Source of the DNA: Cupriavidus plantarum
GTDB taxonomy: Bacteria; Pseudomonadota; Gammaproteobacteria; Burkholderiales; Burkholderiaceae
Direction of reading: 5' to 3'
Assembly: GCF_905397285.1 (NCBI RefSeq)
Contig: NZ_CAJPUX010000011.1
Location: 21,907-85,906, forward strand
Length of the DNA: 64,000 bases
Below the pieces are notes generated by a model, which saw only the letters and a program-made list of their open reading frames with translations, was not told the origin of the DNA and did not search any database. Numbering within the stretch: position 1 is the stretch's first letter; the number at the start of each line of letters is the position of its first letter. Made by a program: the position numbers and the translations under genes. Positions 26,578-34,856 of the stretch are shown here, piece after piece.

Positions 26578-27012
26578 CTACAGCAGACCAAGCGACCGCA
26601 GCTTGGCGTCGGGCGCCGAGTACGGACGTTCGCAGATGATCTTGTCGGAGCCCGGGGCAAATTCGAACGTCGCGGCCATGCGCACGCGGAACGTGCGGCC
26701 CGTGGGTGCGAACACCTTGCCGTTGGCGCGCAGCGGACCCAGATGCGTGCCCTGCAGCCAGAACTCCACGAGCACGGTCTCGTCCGCCGCCGCAATGGCG
26801 ATGATCTCGTTCTTGAGGTCCGGAAACGGCTCGCGCGACGCATCGAAATAGCCGCGTACTTCCGCTTCGCCATCGAACACCGCGCCGGTGCCGTGCATCT
26901 CGTAGCGCGGATGCGCGAACGTGTCGATGACCGCGTCCCAGTCGTGCACGCATTCGAGCGCCATATGATCGCGCACGGTCTGGATGCGTGCCGCGTCGAG
27001 TGTGGTCTTCAT
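26578..27012 (-). CDS. SnoaL/NTF2-like protein
   Basis: A 144-residue alpha+beta barrel of the SnoaL/nuclear-transport-factor-2 fold. Marks: MALECVHDWDAVIDTFAHPR, the aromatic YEMHGTGAVFDGEAEVRGYF and the C-terminal RTFRVRMAATFEF. Family members act as isomerases, cyclases, hydrolases or dehydratases on small molecules. The gene lies between a Bug binding-protein gene and a cupin gene with short gaps (27 and 17 bp), so it is probably an enzyme of the same catabolic route. No catalytic pair can be assigned with confidence. Confidence 0.8.
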   Translation of the reverse strand: MKTTLDAARIQTVRDHMALECVHDWDAVIDTFAHPRYEMHGTGAVFDGEAEVRGYFDASREPFPDLKNEIIAIAAADETVLVEFWLQGTHLGPLRANGKVFAPTGRTFRVRMAATFEFAPGSDKIICERPYSAPDAKLRSLGLL

Positions 27013-27039
27013 GAAAAAAGCTCCTCTGTTGTGGGATGT

Positions 27040-28008
27040 TCAGTCGAGGCTGATGTTGGCTTGCCGCGCGATCTCCTTCCACATCGGGATATCGCGCACA
27101 TTGGTCGCCTGTTGCTCGGCGCCAGACTGGTAACGCGCGGAGATGCCGAGCGACAGCAGCTTGTTCACGACCTCGGGCTCCTTCAGCGTGGCCTCGAGCG
27201 CCGCCGACAGCTTGTCGACGATGGGCTTGGGCGTCCTGGCGGGGACATACGCGGCCCAGTTGAGTTCGCGATCGAAGTCCACGCCCTGTTCCTTGTAGCT
27301 GGGCACCTGCGGCAGGCTCGGCGAACGGCGCGTGCATACGGCCAGCGCCTTGACCTTGCCGTCCTTCACGAACGGCGTGGCCGTGACCATATCCACGAAC
27401 CCCACGGCGATATGGTTGCCGAGAATGTCGGTAATGATCTGCGACGTGCCCTTGTACGGCACGTGCTGCATCGCGATGCCGGTTTTCTGACGCAGCACCT
27501 CGCCGCAGAAGTGGCCCGTGGATCCGGCGCCCCAGCTCGCGTACTGGATCGGCGTGCCTTGCCTGCGCGCTAGCGCGATCGCCTCCGTGAGGGTGTTGGC
27601 GGGATAGCTGTTCGACGCAACCATCACGATCGACGAGCTGCCGATCGCGCCGAGGCTCTGGAAGTCGCGCACGGGGTCGTAGGGCAACCTGGCGTAGGTC
27701 GCCGGCGCGAGCTGATGCGTCGACATGCCGCCGATCATGATCGTGTAGCCATCGGGCGCGGACGTGGCCACCGCATGCGTGCCGATGGTCCCCGCGGCGC
27801 CGGGCTTGTTCTCGACGACCACGGGTTGATGCAACCGCGCGGACAGCCGCTCCGCGAGAAAGCGGCCGAGGATATCGCCGCCGCCGCCGGCCGAGAAGGG
27901 CAGCAGCATGCGAATGGGGCGGTCGGGATAGCCATTGGCGGCGCCATCGGGGGCCGCCAGCGTCGTGGCGGACAGCGCCATCAGCAGCGTCGCGAGCGTG
28001 GATCTCAT
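27040..28008 (-). CDS. Bug-family (TctC) periplasmic solute-binding protein
   Basis: A 322-residue binding protein of the tripartite tricarboxylate transporter type, abundant in Burkholderiales. The ATG at 28008 starts a signal peptide (MRSTLATLLMALSATTLAA) and has GGAGA five bases before it; the upstream Met at 28020 has a weaker site. Family blocks: YPDRPIRMLLPFSAGGGGD, VENKPGAAGTIGTHAVA, DGYTIMIG, YASWGAGSTGHF, AMQHVPYKGTSQIITDILG and the C-terminal helices. No TctA/TctB membrane genes are nearby, a common state for Bug proteins. It is the first gene of the left arm of the cluster, divergent from the VOC gene, with LacI-type palindromes in between. Confidence 0.92.
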   Translation of the reverse strand: MRSTLATLLMALSATTLAAPDGAANGYPDRPIRMLLPFSAGGGGDILGRFLAERLSARLHQPVVVENKPGAAGTIGTHAVATSAPDGYTIMIGGMSTHQLAPATYARLPYDPVRDFQSLGAIGSSSIVMVASNSYPANTLTEAIALARRQGTPIQYASWGAGSTGHFCGEVLRQKTGIAMQHVPYKGTSQIITDILGNHIAVGFVDMVTATPFVKDGKVKALAVCTRRSPSLPQVPSYKEQGVDFDRELNWAAYVPARTPKPIVDKLSAALEATLKEPEVVNKLLSLGISARYQSGAEQQATNVRDIPMWKEIARQANISLD

Positions 28009-28090
28009 GCGGGTCTCCATGGTTCGCCCATCGTCCGCGTCTTGATGTACGTCGTGGAGTAGGCGTTGTTTTGAGACGTATCCATTCTTT

Positions 28091-28106
28091 GTGGAAACGT
28101 TTCCAC
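28091..28106. promoter_or_regulatory. LacI-family operator, copy 1
   Basis: GTGGAAACGTTTCCAC is a perfect 16-bp palindrome with the central CG typical of LacI/GalR operators. It stands 82 bp upstream of the Bug gene start. Its core is identical to copy 2. Confidence 0.88.
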
Positions 28107-28190
28107 GAAGTGTGGTGGCGGCCCGCTGCATCGACAATCATGGTTAACACTGAGCGCGGTGCTTGCTCGTAGAAGCCTACAATCGCTTAT

Positions 28191-28204
28191 TGGAAACGTT
28201 TCCA
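28191..28204. promoter_or_regulatory. LacI-family operator, copy 2
   Basis: TGGAAACGTTTCCA is a perfect 14-bp palindrome ending 18 bp before the VOC gene ATG, so a bound repressor should block that promoter or its early transcription. The two centres are 99 bp apart (28098/28099 and 28197/28198), which would allow looping by a tetramer or two dimers. Confidence 0.88.
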
Positions 28205-28222
28205 CAATGCGAGGAGACCGGC

Positions 28223-28792
28223 ATGAGCCAGCACCTCGGCGGCGTGCGCCAGATCGGCTACGTCGTCCGCGACATCGAACGCGCCATGCGCCACTGGAGC
28301 GAGGTCCTCGGCGTGGGCCCGTGGTTCTACAAGGAAGCCGTGGGCACCACGGAGTTTCGGTACTACGGCAAGCCGTCGGCGCTGCCGGACCTGTCGATCG
28401 CGCTGGCCAACTCGGGCGGCGTGCAGATCGAACTGATCCAGCAGCGCAACGACGCGCCGTCGTTGTACCGCGATTCGCTCGATTCGCTCGCGCGGGGGGG
28501 CGAGGGCATGCAGCACATCGCGTGCTGGACCGACGATGCGTTCGACGCCTTCGCGGCGCGACTGATCGCCAGCGGTTACGTCGAGGGCCATGGCGGCCGC
28601 ATGGGCATGCGCGGACGGTTCGCGTATTACCTGCATCCGGACCTTCCGGGCAACATCGTCGAGATCTCCGAGATGGCGGGCGGCAAGGGCGAATACTTCA
28701 AGACGATCGCCGCGGCCGCGATGGTATGGGACGGCACCGACCCGATTCGCCGGATGCCATCGCCCAGCCCGGCCCTGGGGGCCTCCGCATGA
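28223..28792 (+). CDS. VOC-superfamily (glyoxalase-like) protein
   Basis: A 189-residue vicinal-oxygen-chelate protein. The ATG at 28223 has a strong GAGGAG site. The fold shows as two beta-alpha-beta-beta-beta units: RQIGYVVRDIERAMRHWSEV with GPWFYKEA, and GEGMQHIACWTDD with NIVEISEM. Likely metal ligands are Gln/His and Glu (VQIELIQQ, MQHIAC, VEISE). It resembles the glyoxalase-4/methylmalonyl-CoA-epimerase-like group rather than a true glyoxalase I. Its stop overlaps the next ATG (ATGA), so it is coupled to the SDR gene. Substrate unknown. Confidence 0.85.
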   Translation: MSQHLGGVRQIGYVVRDIERAMRHWSEVLGVGPWFYKEAVGTTEFRYYGKPSALPDLSIALANSGGVQIELIQQRNDAPSLYRDSLDSLARGGEGMQHIACWTDDAFDAFAARLIASGYVEGHGGRMGMRGRFAYYLHPDLPGNIVEISEMAGGKGEYFKTIAAAAMVWDGTDPIRRMPSPSPALGASA

Positions 28793-29586
28793 GCGCAATG
28801 ACCGGCACAACGATGAGCACGACATCGAACAACACCCCGGCGGCAGTCGCCGTGATCACCGGGGCCGCGCGCGGCATCGGCCTCGCCATTGCCGAACGCC
28901 TCGCTGCCGAACACCATGCGGTAGCACTCTGGGACCGCGATGCCGCGGCCCTCGACGCCGCCGCGCAACGCCTGCGCGAGGCGGGCGCCCGCGTCCATGC
29001 GATACCCGTCGATATCACCGTGCGCGCGCAGGTCCAGCAAGCCTTCGAGCAAAGCGCCGCGGCCCTCGGCACGCCCACGGCCCTCGTCAACAATGCGGCC
29101 ATCCTCGGCCGCAGCGGCCCCACGCTCGATGCCGCGCTCGACGACTGGAAGCGCGCGTTCGACGTCAACGTGTTCGGCGCGCTGACGTGCGCGCAGGTCG
29201 TCGTGCCGCCGATGGTGGCTGCCGGGTGGGGCCGCGTGGTCAATGTGGCTTCCGTCGCGGGCAAGGATGGCAACGCGTTCGCGGGCGCGTATGCGGCCTC
29301 GAAGGCCGCGCTGATTTCGCTGACCAAGAGTCTCGGCAAGGAGCTTGCCGAGCAGGGCGTGCTCGTCAACTGCATCACGCCGAGCGCGGCCGATACGGAG
29401 ATCTTCGGCATGTACGGAGAGGAAGAGCGCGAGGCACTGCGCGCGCGCCTGCTCGCGCGCGTGCCGATGAAGCGCTTCGTGCGGGTCGAGGAGGTCGCCG
29501 AGATGGCCGCGTGGCTATGCTCCGCACGGTGCAGCTTCAGCACGGGCGCGGTGTTCGACATCAGCGGCGGCCGCGCGGTCTATTGA
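28789..29586 (+). CDS. Short-chain dehydrogenase/reductase
   Basis: A 265-residue classical SDR using NAD(P). The N-terminal Rossmann motif is VITGAARGIGLAIAERL; Asp in ALWDRDAAAL suggests NAD rather than NADP (inference). The structural motif LVNNAAILG is present, as is the catalytic set: Ser in VNVASVAGK and YAASK. A C-terminal segment SFSTGAVFDISGGRAVY ends the fold. The ATG at 28789 overlaps the VOC stop by ATGA, so translation is coupled. It lies 59 bp before the LacI gene and is the second gene of the right arm. Confidence 0.93.
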   Translation: MSAMTGTTMSTTSNNTPAAVAVITGAARGIGLAIAERLAAEHHAVALWDRDAAALDAAAQRLREAGARVHAIPVDITVRAQVQQAFEQSAAALGTPTALVNNAAILGRSGPTLDAALDDWKRAFDVNVFGALTCAQVVVPPMVAAGWGRVVNVASVAGKDGNAFAGAYAASKAALISLTKSLGKELAEQGVLVNCITPSAADTEIFGMYGEEEREALRARLLARVPMKRFVRVEEVAEMAAWLCSARCSFSTGAVFDISGGRAVY

Positions 29587-29645
29587 TCTCGCACGACACC
29601 GGATCGGCGATAATCCCAGCGCCGCGCCATCTCCATCCATTGCCC

Positions 29646-30731
29646 ATGAGCCGAACCCGCCCGCCCGCCTCCGACACGCCGCCCCGCGTCACCATCCGTG
29701 ACGTGGCGCGCGCCGCCGGCGTGTCGCTCGGGACCGCATCGCGCGCGCTGAACCGCAGCGGCCCGGTCAGCGAGGCGGCGCTGCAAGCCGTGGAACGCGC
29801 GGCCAGGGCGCTGGCCTATGCGCCGGACCCCATCGCCCAGAGCCTGCGCACCGGCACGTCGGGTGTCGTGGGGCTGCTCGTCTCGGACCTCGCCAATCCG
29901 CTCTACGCGCGCATCATCACCGCGGTGGAGTCGCGCCTGCAGCGCGAGGGCTATGCGATGGTGGTCGGCAACACGCACAACAGCAACGCGCGCGAGGACA
30001 TGATGGTGGAGCTGTTCCGCCGCCGCCGCGTCGATGGCCTGATTCTCGGCCCGTGCGAAGTCGAGCGTCCGGACTTCCTGCACCAGCTTGCGCGCGATCT
30101 GCCCGTTGTGGCGCTCGACCGCGACTTCGGCGAGGATGGCGCGGGCGTGCACGTGGACCACTTCCGCGGCGCGTTCGAGGCGACGCGCTACCTGCTTGAC
30201 CTCGGCCACACGCGCATCGCGCTGCTGACATCCGACAGCGCGCTTCGCCCGGGCCGAGAGCGTATCGCCGGGTATCGACGAGCGCTCTCGGAGCGCGGCG
30301 TGACGGCGGATGACACCCTCGTGCGGGCGAGCCGCTCCGCCATGGACCTGTCGTTCAGCGATGCGCTGGCGCTGCTCTCCGCAAAGGATCGCCCCACGGC
30401 GTTCATCTGCCTCGGCACGCGCATCCTGTCCGGCGTGCTCCAGGCGATGAAGCAGACGGGCCTGCGCGTGCCGCGGGACGTCAGCCTCATCTGCGTGGGG
30501 GACGGCGATCTGCCGCAACTGTACTCGCCCGCGATCACCGCGGTGAACTGGGACCTTGAAGCCGTCGGCACCGCCGCGGCGGAGGTCCTCATGGGCGCGA
30601 TCGGCGGCAGCGGGGCGACGCCCACGGCAGGCGGCGCGGCCGACAGCGCCCCCTCCGCGCCCCGCGAAATTCGCCTGACCACGCATGTGGTCGTTCGCGA
30701 GTCGTGCGCGCCGCCCGCAGCGCGCATCTAG
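29646..30731 (+). CDS. LacI/GalR-family transcriptional regulator
   Basis: A 361-residue regulator. The helix-turn-helix spans residues 14-35 (VTIRDVARAAGVSLGTASRA), with the hinge helix near SGPVSEAAL and AYAPDPIAQSLRTG. The periplasmic-binding-protein-like ligand domain begins GVVGLLVSDLANPLYARIITA and includes VDGLILGPCE, GHTRIALLTSD and RVPRDVSLICVGDGD. A poorly conserved Gly/Ala-rich stretch follows near residue 330. The ATG at 29646 lies 59 bp after the SDR. It is the natural reader of the two TGGAAACGTTTCCA palindromes in the divergent gap and would derepress the cluster when its inducer is present (inference). Confidence 0.93.
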   Translation: MSRTRPPASDTPPRVTIRDVARAAGVSLGTASRALNRSGPVSEAALQAVERAARALAYAPDPIAQSLRTGTSGVVGLLVSDLANPLYARIITAVESRLQREGYAMVVGNTHNSNAREDMMVELFRRRRVDGLILGPCEVERPDFLHQLARDLPVVALDRDFGEDGAGVHVDHFRGAFEATRYLLDLGHTRIALLTSDSALRPGRERIAGYRRALSERGVTADDTLVRASRSAMDLSFSDALALLSAKDRPTAFICLGTRILSGVLQAMKQTGLRVPRDVSLICVGDGDLPQLYSPAITAVNWDLEAVGTAAAEVLMGAIGGSGATPTAGGAADSAPSAPREIRLTTHVVVRESCAPPAARI

Positions 30732-30743
30732 CGTTCGTCGCCG

Positions 30744-32054
30744 TCACGACATTGCCTGCCAGATCAGCAGCACGTTGAGCGCGACGATCAGCACCGCGGC
30801 GGCCGACGCCACCACCAGCGTGCGCCGCCTGAGCGCGAACTCGCCCATCACGCCGCGGCGCGCGCCGAGCACGAGCAGAGCGATCATCGGCAGGGGCAGG
30901 GCCATGCTTAGCACGACCTGGCTCGCGATCATCGCGGTGGTCACGTTGCAGCCGAGCGCCACGATGACGAAGGCGGGGGCGATCGTCACCGCGCGCCGGA
31001 CCCACATCGGAATGCGCACGCGCACGAAGCCTTGCATGATGATCTGGCCGGCCATCGTGCCCACGACCGAACTCGAAACGCCCGAAGCAAGCAGCCCGAC
31101 GAGGAAGATCACCGCCGCACCGCCGCCGAGAATTGGAATCAGCGTGTGATAGGCCACGCCAATATCGTCGATCGCCGGCGCGGTCTGGTGGAAGACGGTG
31201 GCCGACATCACGACCATCGCCATGTTGACGAGTGCCGCCGCGCCGAGGGCCAGCACGACTTCGCGGTTCGAGAAGGCGATGAGCCGGCGGCGTTCATGCA
31301 CGTTGGCCGTCACCGCGCGATGCTGCGTGAGGCCGGAATGCAGATACAGCGTATGGGGCATGATCGTCGCGCCAACGATGCCGACGGCAAGCATCAGCGC
31401 ATCCTTGTCACGCAGTTGCGGCACCACCGCGTGCATGGCCACCGCTGCCCAGTCGGGCGGGGCGATCAGCAGTTCGCACACGTACGTGCCGCCGATCACG
31501 GCGACCAGCAGCGCGATGGCGATCTCCAGCGGCCGGAAGCCGCGAGACTCGAGCGACAGCAGGGCGAACGTCACGACCGCCACGATGCCCATCGCCGCGA
31601 GCATCGGCAGATGACACAGCAGCGACAGCGCGAGGGCGCCGCCGAGAAATTCCGCGAGGTCGGTGGCGATCGCCGCGACCTCGGATGCGCCCCACATCGC
31701 AAGCGATACCGGCCGCGGGAAGTGTTCACGGCAGAGTTCCGCGAGGTTCGCGCCGGTCACGATGCCGACCTGCGCCGACAGCGCCTGGAAGAACATCGCG
31801 ATGAGGCTGGACAACAGCACCACCCATAGCAGCTCGTAGCCGTACTTCGAGCCGGCTTCGATATTGGTGGCGAAGTTGCCGGGATCCATGTAGCCGACCG
31901 AGGCGATCAACGCCGGGCCGACGAATGGCAGGAACGCGCGCAATCCGTTGCGGCGCCCCTCCAGCGCCGCGCGCATCGAGCGCGATGTACGTTCGGTGAT
32001 AGTGAGCGGAGCGGCGGGCCCCAGGCTCGTACTGGACGTGGTGATCGGTGGCAC
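30744..32054 (-). CDS. mntH: Nramp-family Mn2+/Fe2+ transporter MntH
   Basis: A 436-residue proton-coupled divalent metal importer with about 11 membrane helices. The metal-binding motifs are intact: SVGYMDPGNFATNI in helix 1 and IVGATIMPHTLYLHSGL in helix 6. The start is taken as GTG at 32054, preceded by AGGGGGAA; an ATG at 31976 lies close to the conserved core but lacks a ribosome site. It lies downstream of the oxalate decarboxylase gene on the same strand, separated by a strong hairpin. Oxalate decarboxylase needs manganese, so the pairing is probably functional. No MntR or Fur box was identified. Confidence 0.95.
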   Translation of the reverse strand: MPPITTSSTSLGPAAPLTITERTSRSMRAALEGRRNGLRAFLPFVGPALIASVGYMDPGNFATNIEAGSKYGYELLWVVLLSSLIAMFFQALSAQVGIVTGANLAELCREHFPRPVSLAMWGASEVAAIATDLAEFLGGALALSLLCHLPMLAAMGIVAVVTFALLSLESRGFRPLEIAIALLVAVIGGTYVCELLIAPPDWAAVAMHAVVPQLRDKDALMLAVGIVGATIMPHTLYLHSGLTQHRAVTANVHERRRLIAFSNREVVLALGAAALVNMAMVVMSATVFHQTAPAIDDIGVAYHTLIPILGGGAAVIFLVGLLASGVSSSVVGTMAGQIIMQGFVRVRIPMWVRRAVTIAPAFVIVALGCNVTTAMIASQVVLSMALPLPMIALLVLGARRGVMGEFALRRRTLVVASAAAVLIVALNVLLIWQAMS

Positions 32055-32098
32055 GGCATGTTCCCCCTGTCATGTGTGGCGCCTTTTTCTGTGCTGCG

Positions 32099-32142
32099 CC
32101 GAACGTCCGCGGCAGCCTTGGCGTGAAGCCGCGGACGTTCGG
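32099..32142 (-). terminator. 15-bp perfect inverted repeat between oxalate decarboxylase and mntH
   Basis: CCGAACGTCCGCGGC (32099-32113) pairs perfectly with GCCGCGGACGTTCGG (32128-32142) across a 14-base loop. It starts 14 bp past the oxalate decarboxylase stop. No U tract follows, so it could be a processing or stability hairpin, or a partial terminator that lowers mntH expression. Confidence 0.6.
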
Positions 32143-32155
32143 GTACCGCTGCCGC

Positions 32156-33409
32156 TCATTCCGGCATGATGTCCGGGCGGTCGGTGGGGAACTGCGCCAG
32201 CGTCGCGGCGTCGATGTTCAGCGTTTGCATGACCATCTCCGGCGGCGTGTGCGCGAGCCAGTCGGACAGGCCCACTTCAGCGAAGTGGTCGGCCTTGAAC
32301 ACTTCGACCATGATCAGGTCGGTGTTGCCGACGTTCTGCACGTAGTGGCCCAGGCCCTTCTTCACGTAGCCGATATCGCCCGCGTTGAAGTCGGCGGTCA
32401 TCGCCTTGGGGCCGGTGTCGAACACGGTCATGCGGCCCTTGCCCTTGATGTAGTACTGCCATTCGTCGGCATTCGGGTGCCAGTGCAGTTCGCGCAGGCC
32501 GCCCGGCTTGACGGTGACCAGTGCGGCGGCAACGTTCTGCGAGATCTTGAAGTTGCGGCTGTCGGCAATCTGCACCTGGCCACCGCGCGTCTTCTTGATG
32601 GGCGTCGAGTCGGACAGCGAGAACACCACGGGCAGCGCCGGCGGGCCCTTCTTCGATGCCGACGCGCGTTGCGCGGCGGCCAGCGGGCCGGGCTCCTTGC
32701 CCTGGAAGATCCACAGGTTATCGACGGGGATGTTCTTGAACGCTTCCGCGGGCACGCCGAAGTTCGCGGCGAGCACTTCGGGCGGTGTATGCGCGATCCA
32801 GTCGGTCAGCAGCAGCGTGTTGAATTCCGACGCCATGCCGTTGTCGAACGCGATCAGGAACTCGGCGCCCGTGGTGCCCGCGCCCTGCAGCGAGTGTGGC
32901 AGGCCCGGCGGGAAGTACCACAGGTCGCCGGCCTTCACGTCCTGCACGGACGGACGGCCTTCTTCATCGAGCGTCGTGATGCGGCACTTGCCGTCGAGCA
33001 TGATCGCCCACTCGGCCTGCTGGTGCCAGTGCATCTCGCGAATGCCGCCCGCGGACAGGCGCATGTTCACGCCCGAGATGTCCTTCGAGATCGCGAAGTC
33101 TTCCTGCGTGACCTCTCGCGCCCAGCCACCGTTCTGAATGCGCTTGTGCGCGTTGTTGAACGACGCCCAGAACAGCGGCATGCCGTTGACGTCGGTCGCC
33201 GGCGCATTCTGGAACGAGGGGAATTGTTCCTGCAGCGCGGGGTTGCCGGGGCCCGGGTCGGTCAGGCCATTCCGGTTGACGGCATTGATCGCGCCCTCGG
33301 GCGGACGGTCGGGGTTGCCGAAGGAGGCTGCATGGGCGGATGCGGCAGCGGCGGCGAAGGCGGTCGTGGCAGCGCCGATCATTACCTTGCGTCGGTTCAG
33401 GTCAGTCAT
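32156..33409 (-). CDS. oxdC: Tat-exported bicupin oxalate decarboxylase
   Basis: A 417-residue enzyme converting oxalate to formate and CO2, Mn- and O2-dependent. The N-terminus (MTDLNRRKVMIGAATTAFAA) has a twin-arginine signal, so the folded holoenzyme is sent to the periplasm. Each cupin domain has its metal motif: GGIREMHWHQQAEWA with LPHS, and LRELHWHPNADEWQYY with LGHYV. The lid that decides decarboxylase over oxidase activity (SENST in Bacillus OxdC) reads SEFNT here, keeping the catalytic Glu. Whole-length alignment by eye is close to Bacillus OxdC. It lies upstream of mntH; a LysR remnant is upstream of it. The gene name follows similarity only. Confidence 0.92.
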   Translation of the reverse strand: MTDLNRRKVMIGAATTAFAAAAASAHAASFGNPDRPPEGAINAVNRNGLTDPGPGNPALQEQFPSFQNAPATDVNGMPLFWASFNNAHKRIQNGGWAREVTQEDFAISKDISGVNMRLSAGGIREMHWHQQAEWAIMLDGKCRITTLDEEGRPSVQDVKAGDLWYFPPGLPHSLQGAGTTGAEFLIAFDNGMASEFNTLLLTDWIAHTPPEVLAANFGVPAEAFKNIPVDNLWIFQGKEPGPLAAAQRASASKKGPPALPVVFSLSDSTPIKKTRGGQVQIADSRNFKISQNVAAALVTVKPGGLRELHWHPNADEWQYYIKGKGRMTVFDTGPKAMTADFNAGDIGYVKKGLGHYVQNVGNTDLIMVEVFKADHFAEVGLSDWLAHTPPEMVMQTLNIDAATLAQFPTDRPDIMPE

Positions 33410-33603
33410 GTTGTTCTCGCTGGTAGAGGAGGGGCTATACAGACTCTCATCGCAGGTGATGAAGAGTTGAAACCAGTATTGGCCCGAGGCACTTTCCTCT
33501 GACTGACCGAATCATTACAAAACCGTCACTAACGTGCGCGCATCGAAAACGTTGCCGGGATCGCGAAAAAATGCGCTATCGCTCGGCGATCCTTCGCCGG
33601 TTT

Positions 33604-34101
33604 TCAGGCCGCGATGTCGCTGACGGCCACTTTGCGCAAGAGCGCGCCGAATGCCGTTTCCAGTGGCGTGCGCGCGCGGCGGCTGCTGTAGATCAGCCCC
33701 GTGGTCCGCGTGGGCCGCGGACTTTCGAGCGGTACCGTCCTCAGCGGAGACCCCGGCGTCAGCGCATAGCGCGACAGGATCGTGGGCGCGCCGGTCTCGC
33801 GCACGAGGTTGAGCAGCGACGGAATCGTGCCGGATTCGATGATCACGTTCGGCACCGTTCCCGCGGAGTCGAGCGCGTCGTCGATGATCTGCCGCGTCTT
33901 GTAGCGCGGGGACAGCATCACCATGTCGCGGCCATGCAGTTCGATCATCCGCACGCGCTTGCGCCGCGCGAGCGCGTGGTCGCCGGGCAGGAACAGCACG
34001 AGTTCTTCGTCGCACAGCGGTTCGAACACCATGTCGTGCGCATCGGTCGGCTGATAGGCGATGGCGAGGTCCATCTCGTTGGCCCGCAGCGCGCGCGTCA
34101 T
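33604..34101 (-). pseudogene. LysR-family regulator remnant, DNA-binding half missing
   Basis: About 165 residues of a LysR-type effector-binding domain (ANEMDLAIAYQPTDAHDMVF, DEELVLFLPGDHALAR, GRDMVMLSPRYKTRQIIDDA, ETGAPTILSRYALTPG). The N-terminal helix-turn-helix and the first part of the effector domain are absent. Upstream of about 34,105 the same frame stays open but reads the antisense of an acyl-CoA ligase tail. An ATG at 34101 exists, but a product without the DNA-binding domain could not act as a regulator. This is one side of a deletion junction. Confidence 0.85.
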
Positions 34102-34224
34102 GTCGTCATGGCGCCGAAGACGGTGGAATTCACGGCGTCGCTGCCACTGACCGCGCTCGGCAAGATCGACAAGAAGGCGCTGCGGGCGGGATATTGGGAG
34201 GGCCGTGCCACCGCGGTGGTGTAG
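34102..34224 (+). pseudogene. C-terminal remnant of an acyl-CoA synthetase (AMP-forming)
   Basis: About 38 codons read APKTVEFTASLPLTALGKID followed by KKALRAGYWEGR and stop at 34224. LPLTALGKIDKKALR is the A10 motif of AMP-forming acyl-CoA ligases with the catalytic Lys; the rest of the enzyme (about 480 residues) is missing. The remnant begins exactly where the LysR remnant ends, on the opposite strand. Confidence 0.8.
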
Positions 34225-34231
34225 CGGGCCG

Positions 34232-34834
34232 CTATCCGAGGAACCCCCACCACGCGGAGCCGAACAGCAGCACCGCCATCAGCCTGTCGAAACGCCTGAT
34301 CCAGACGGGCGAACGCAACAGCCGCGCGGCGGCGGCGCCGAGCCATGCCCAGGCGAACATGCAGGGAATCGCCACGCAGAAGAAGACGAGGGACAGCAGC
34401 GCCACGTCGTGGGTGCGGTCGTCGCCATGACCCGCGAACAGGCTGACGACGGCAATCCCCATCACCCACGTTTTCGGATTGACCAGCTGCAGGCCCGCCG
34501 CGCCAACGAAGCCGATCTGCCTGGCCGGCGCGCCGTCGGCCTCGATGCCCGCTGGTTCCGCACGGAACAGCTGCCATGCCATGCGCGTGAGCCAGAGCGC
34601 GCCGGCCAGCGCCATCGCGCGCTGCAGGTCGGGATGCTCCGCCAGCGTGTGGCCGATGCCGAGCCCGACGGCGAGCACGAGCAGCGCGGCCCCGCCGCAA
34701 CCGCCGAGAATCATCGGCACGGAGGCGCCGACGCCGCGGCGGGCGCTATGGGAGAACACGAGGATATTGGTCGGCCCGGGCGTGATCGAGGCCACGAACG
34801 CGAACATGAGGAAGGGGAGCAGGGCGGGATTCAT
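34232..34834 (-). CDS. LysE/RhtB-family amino-acid exporter
   Basis: A 200-residue inner-membrane exporter with about six hydrophobic segments. The family N-terminus is MNPALLPFLMFAFVASITPG, with the GPTNILVFSHSARRG loop and the LQLVNPKTWVMGIAVVSLF motif. Such proteins export amino acids or related metabolites. The AraC regulator gene lies 22 bp upstream on the same strand, a frequent pairing. Its 3' end is 7 bp from the convergent ligase remnant. The substrate cannot be told from sequence. Confidence 0.9.
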   Translation of the reverse strand: MNPALLPFLMFAFVASITPGPTNILVFSHSARRGVGASVPMILGGCGGAALLVLAVGLGIGHTLAEHPDLQRAMALAGALWLTRMAWQLFRAEPAGIEADGAPARQIGFVGAAGLQLVNPKTWVMGIAVVSLFAGHGDDRTHDVALLSLVFFCVAIPCMFAWAWLGAAAARLLRSPVWIRRFDRLMAVLLFGSAWWGFLG

Positions 34835-34856
34835 GCGCCCAGTATTGCGGGCGGGA

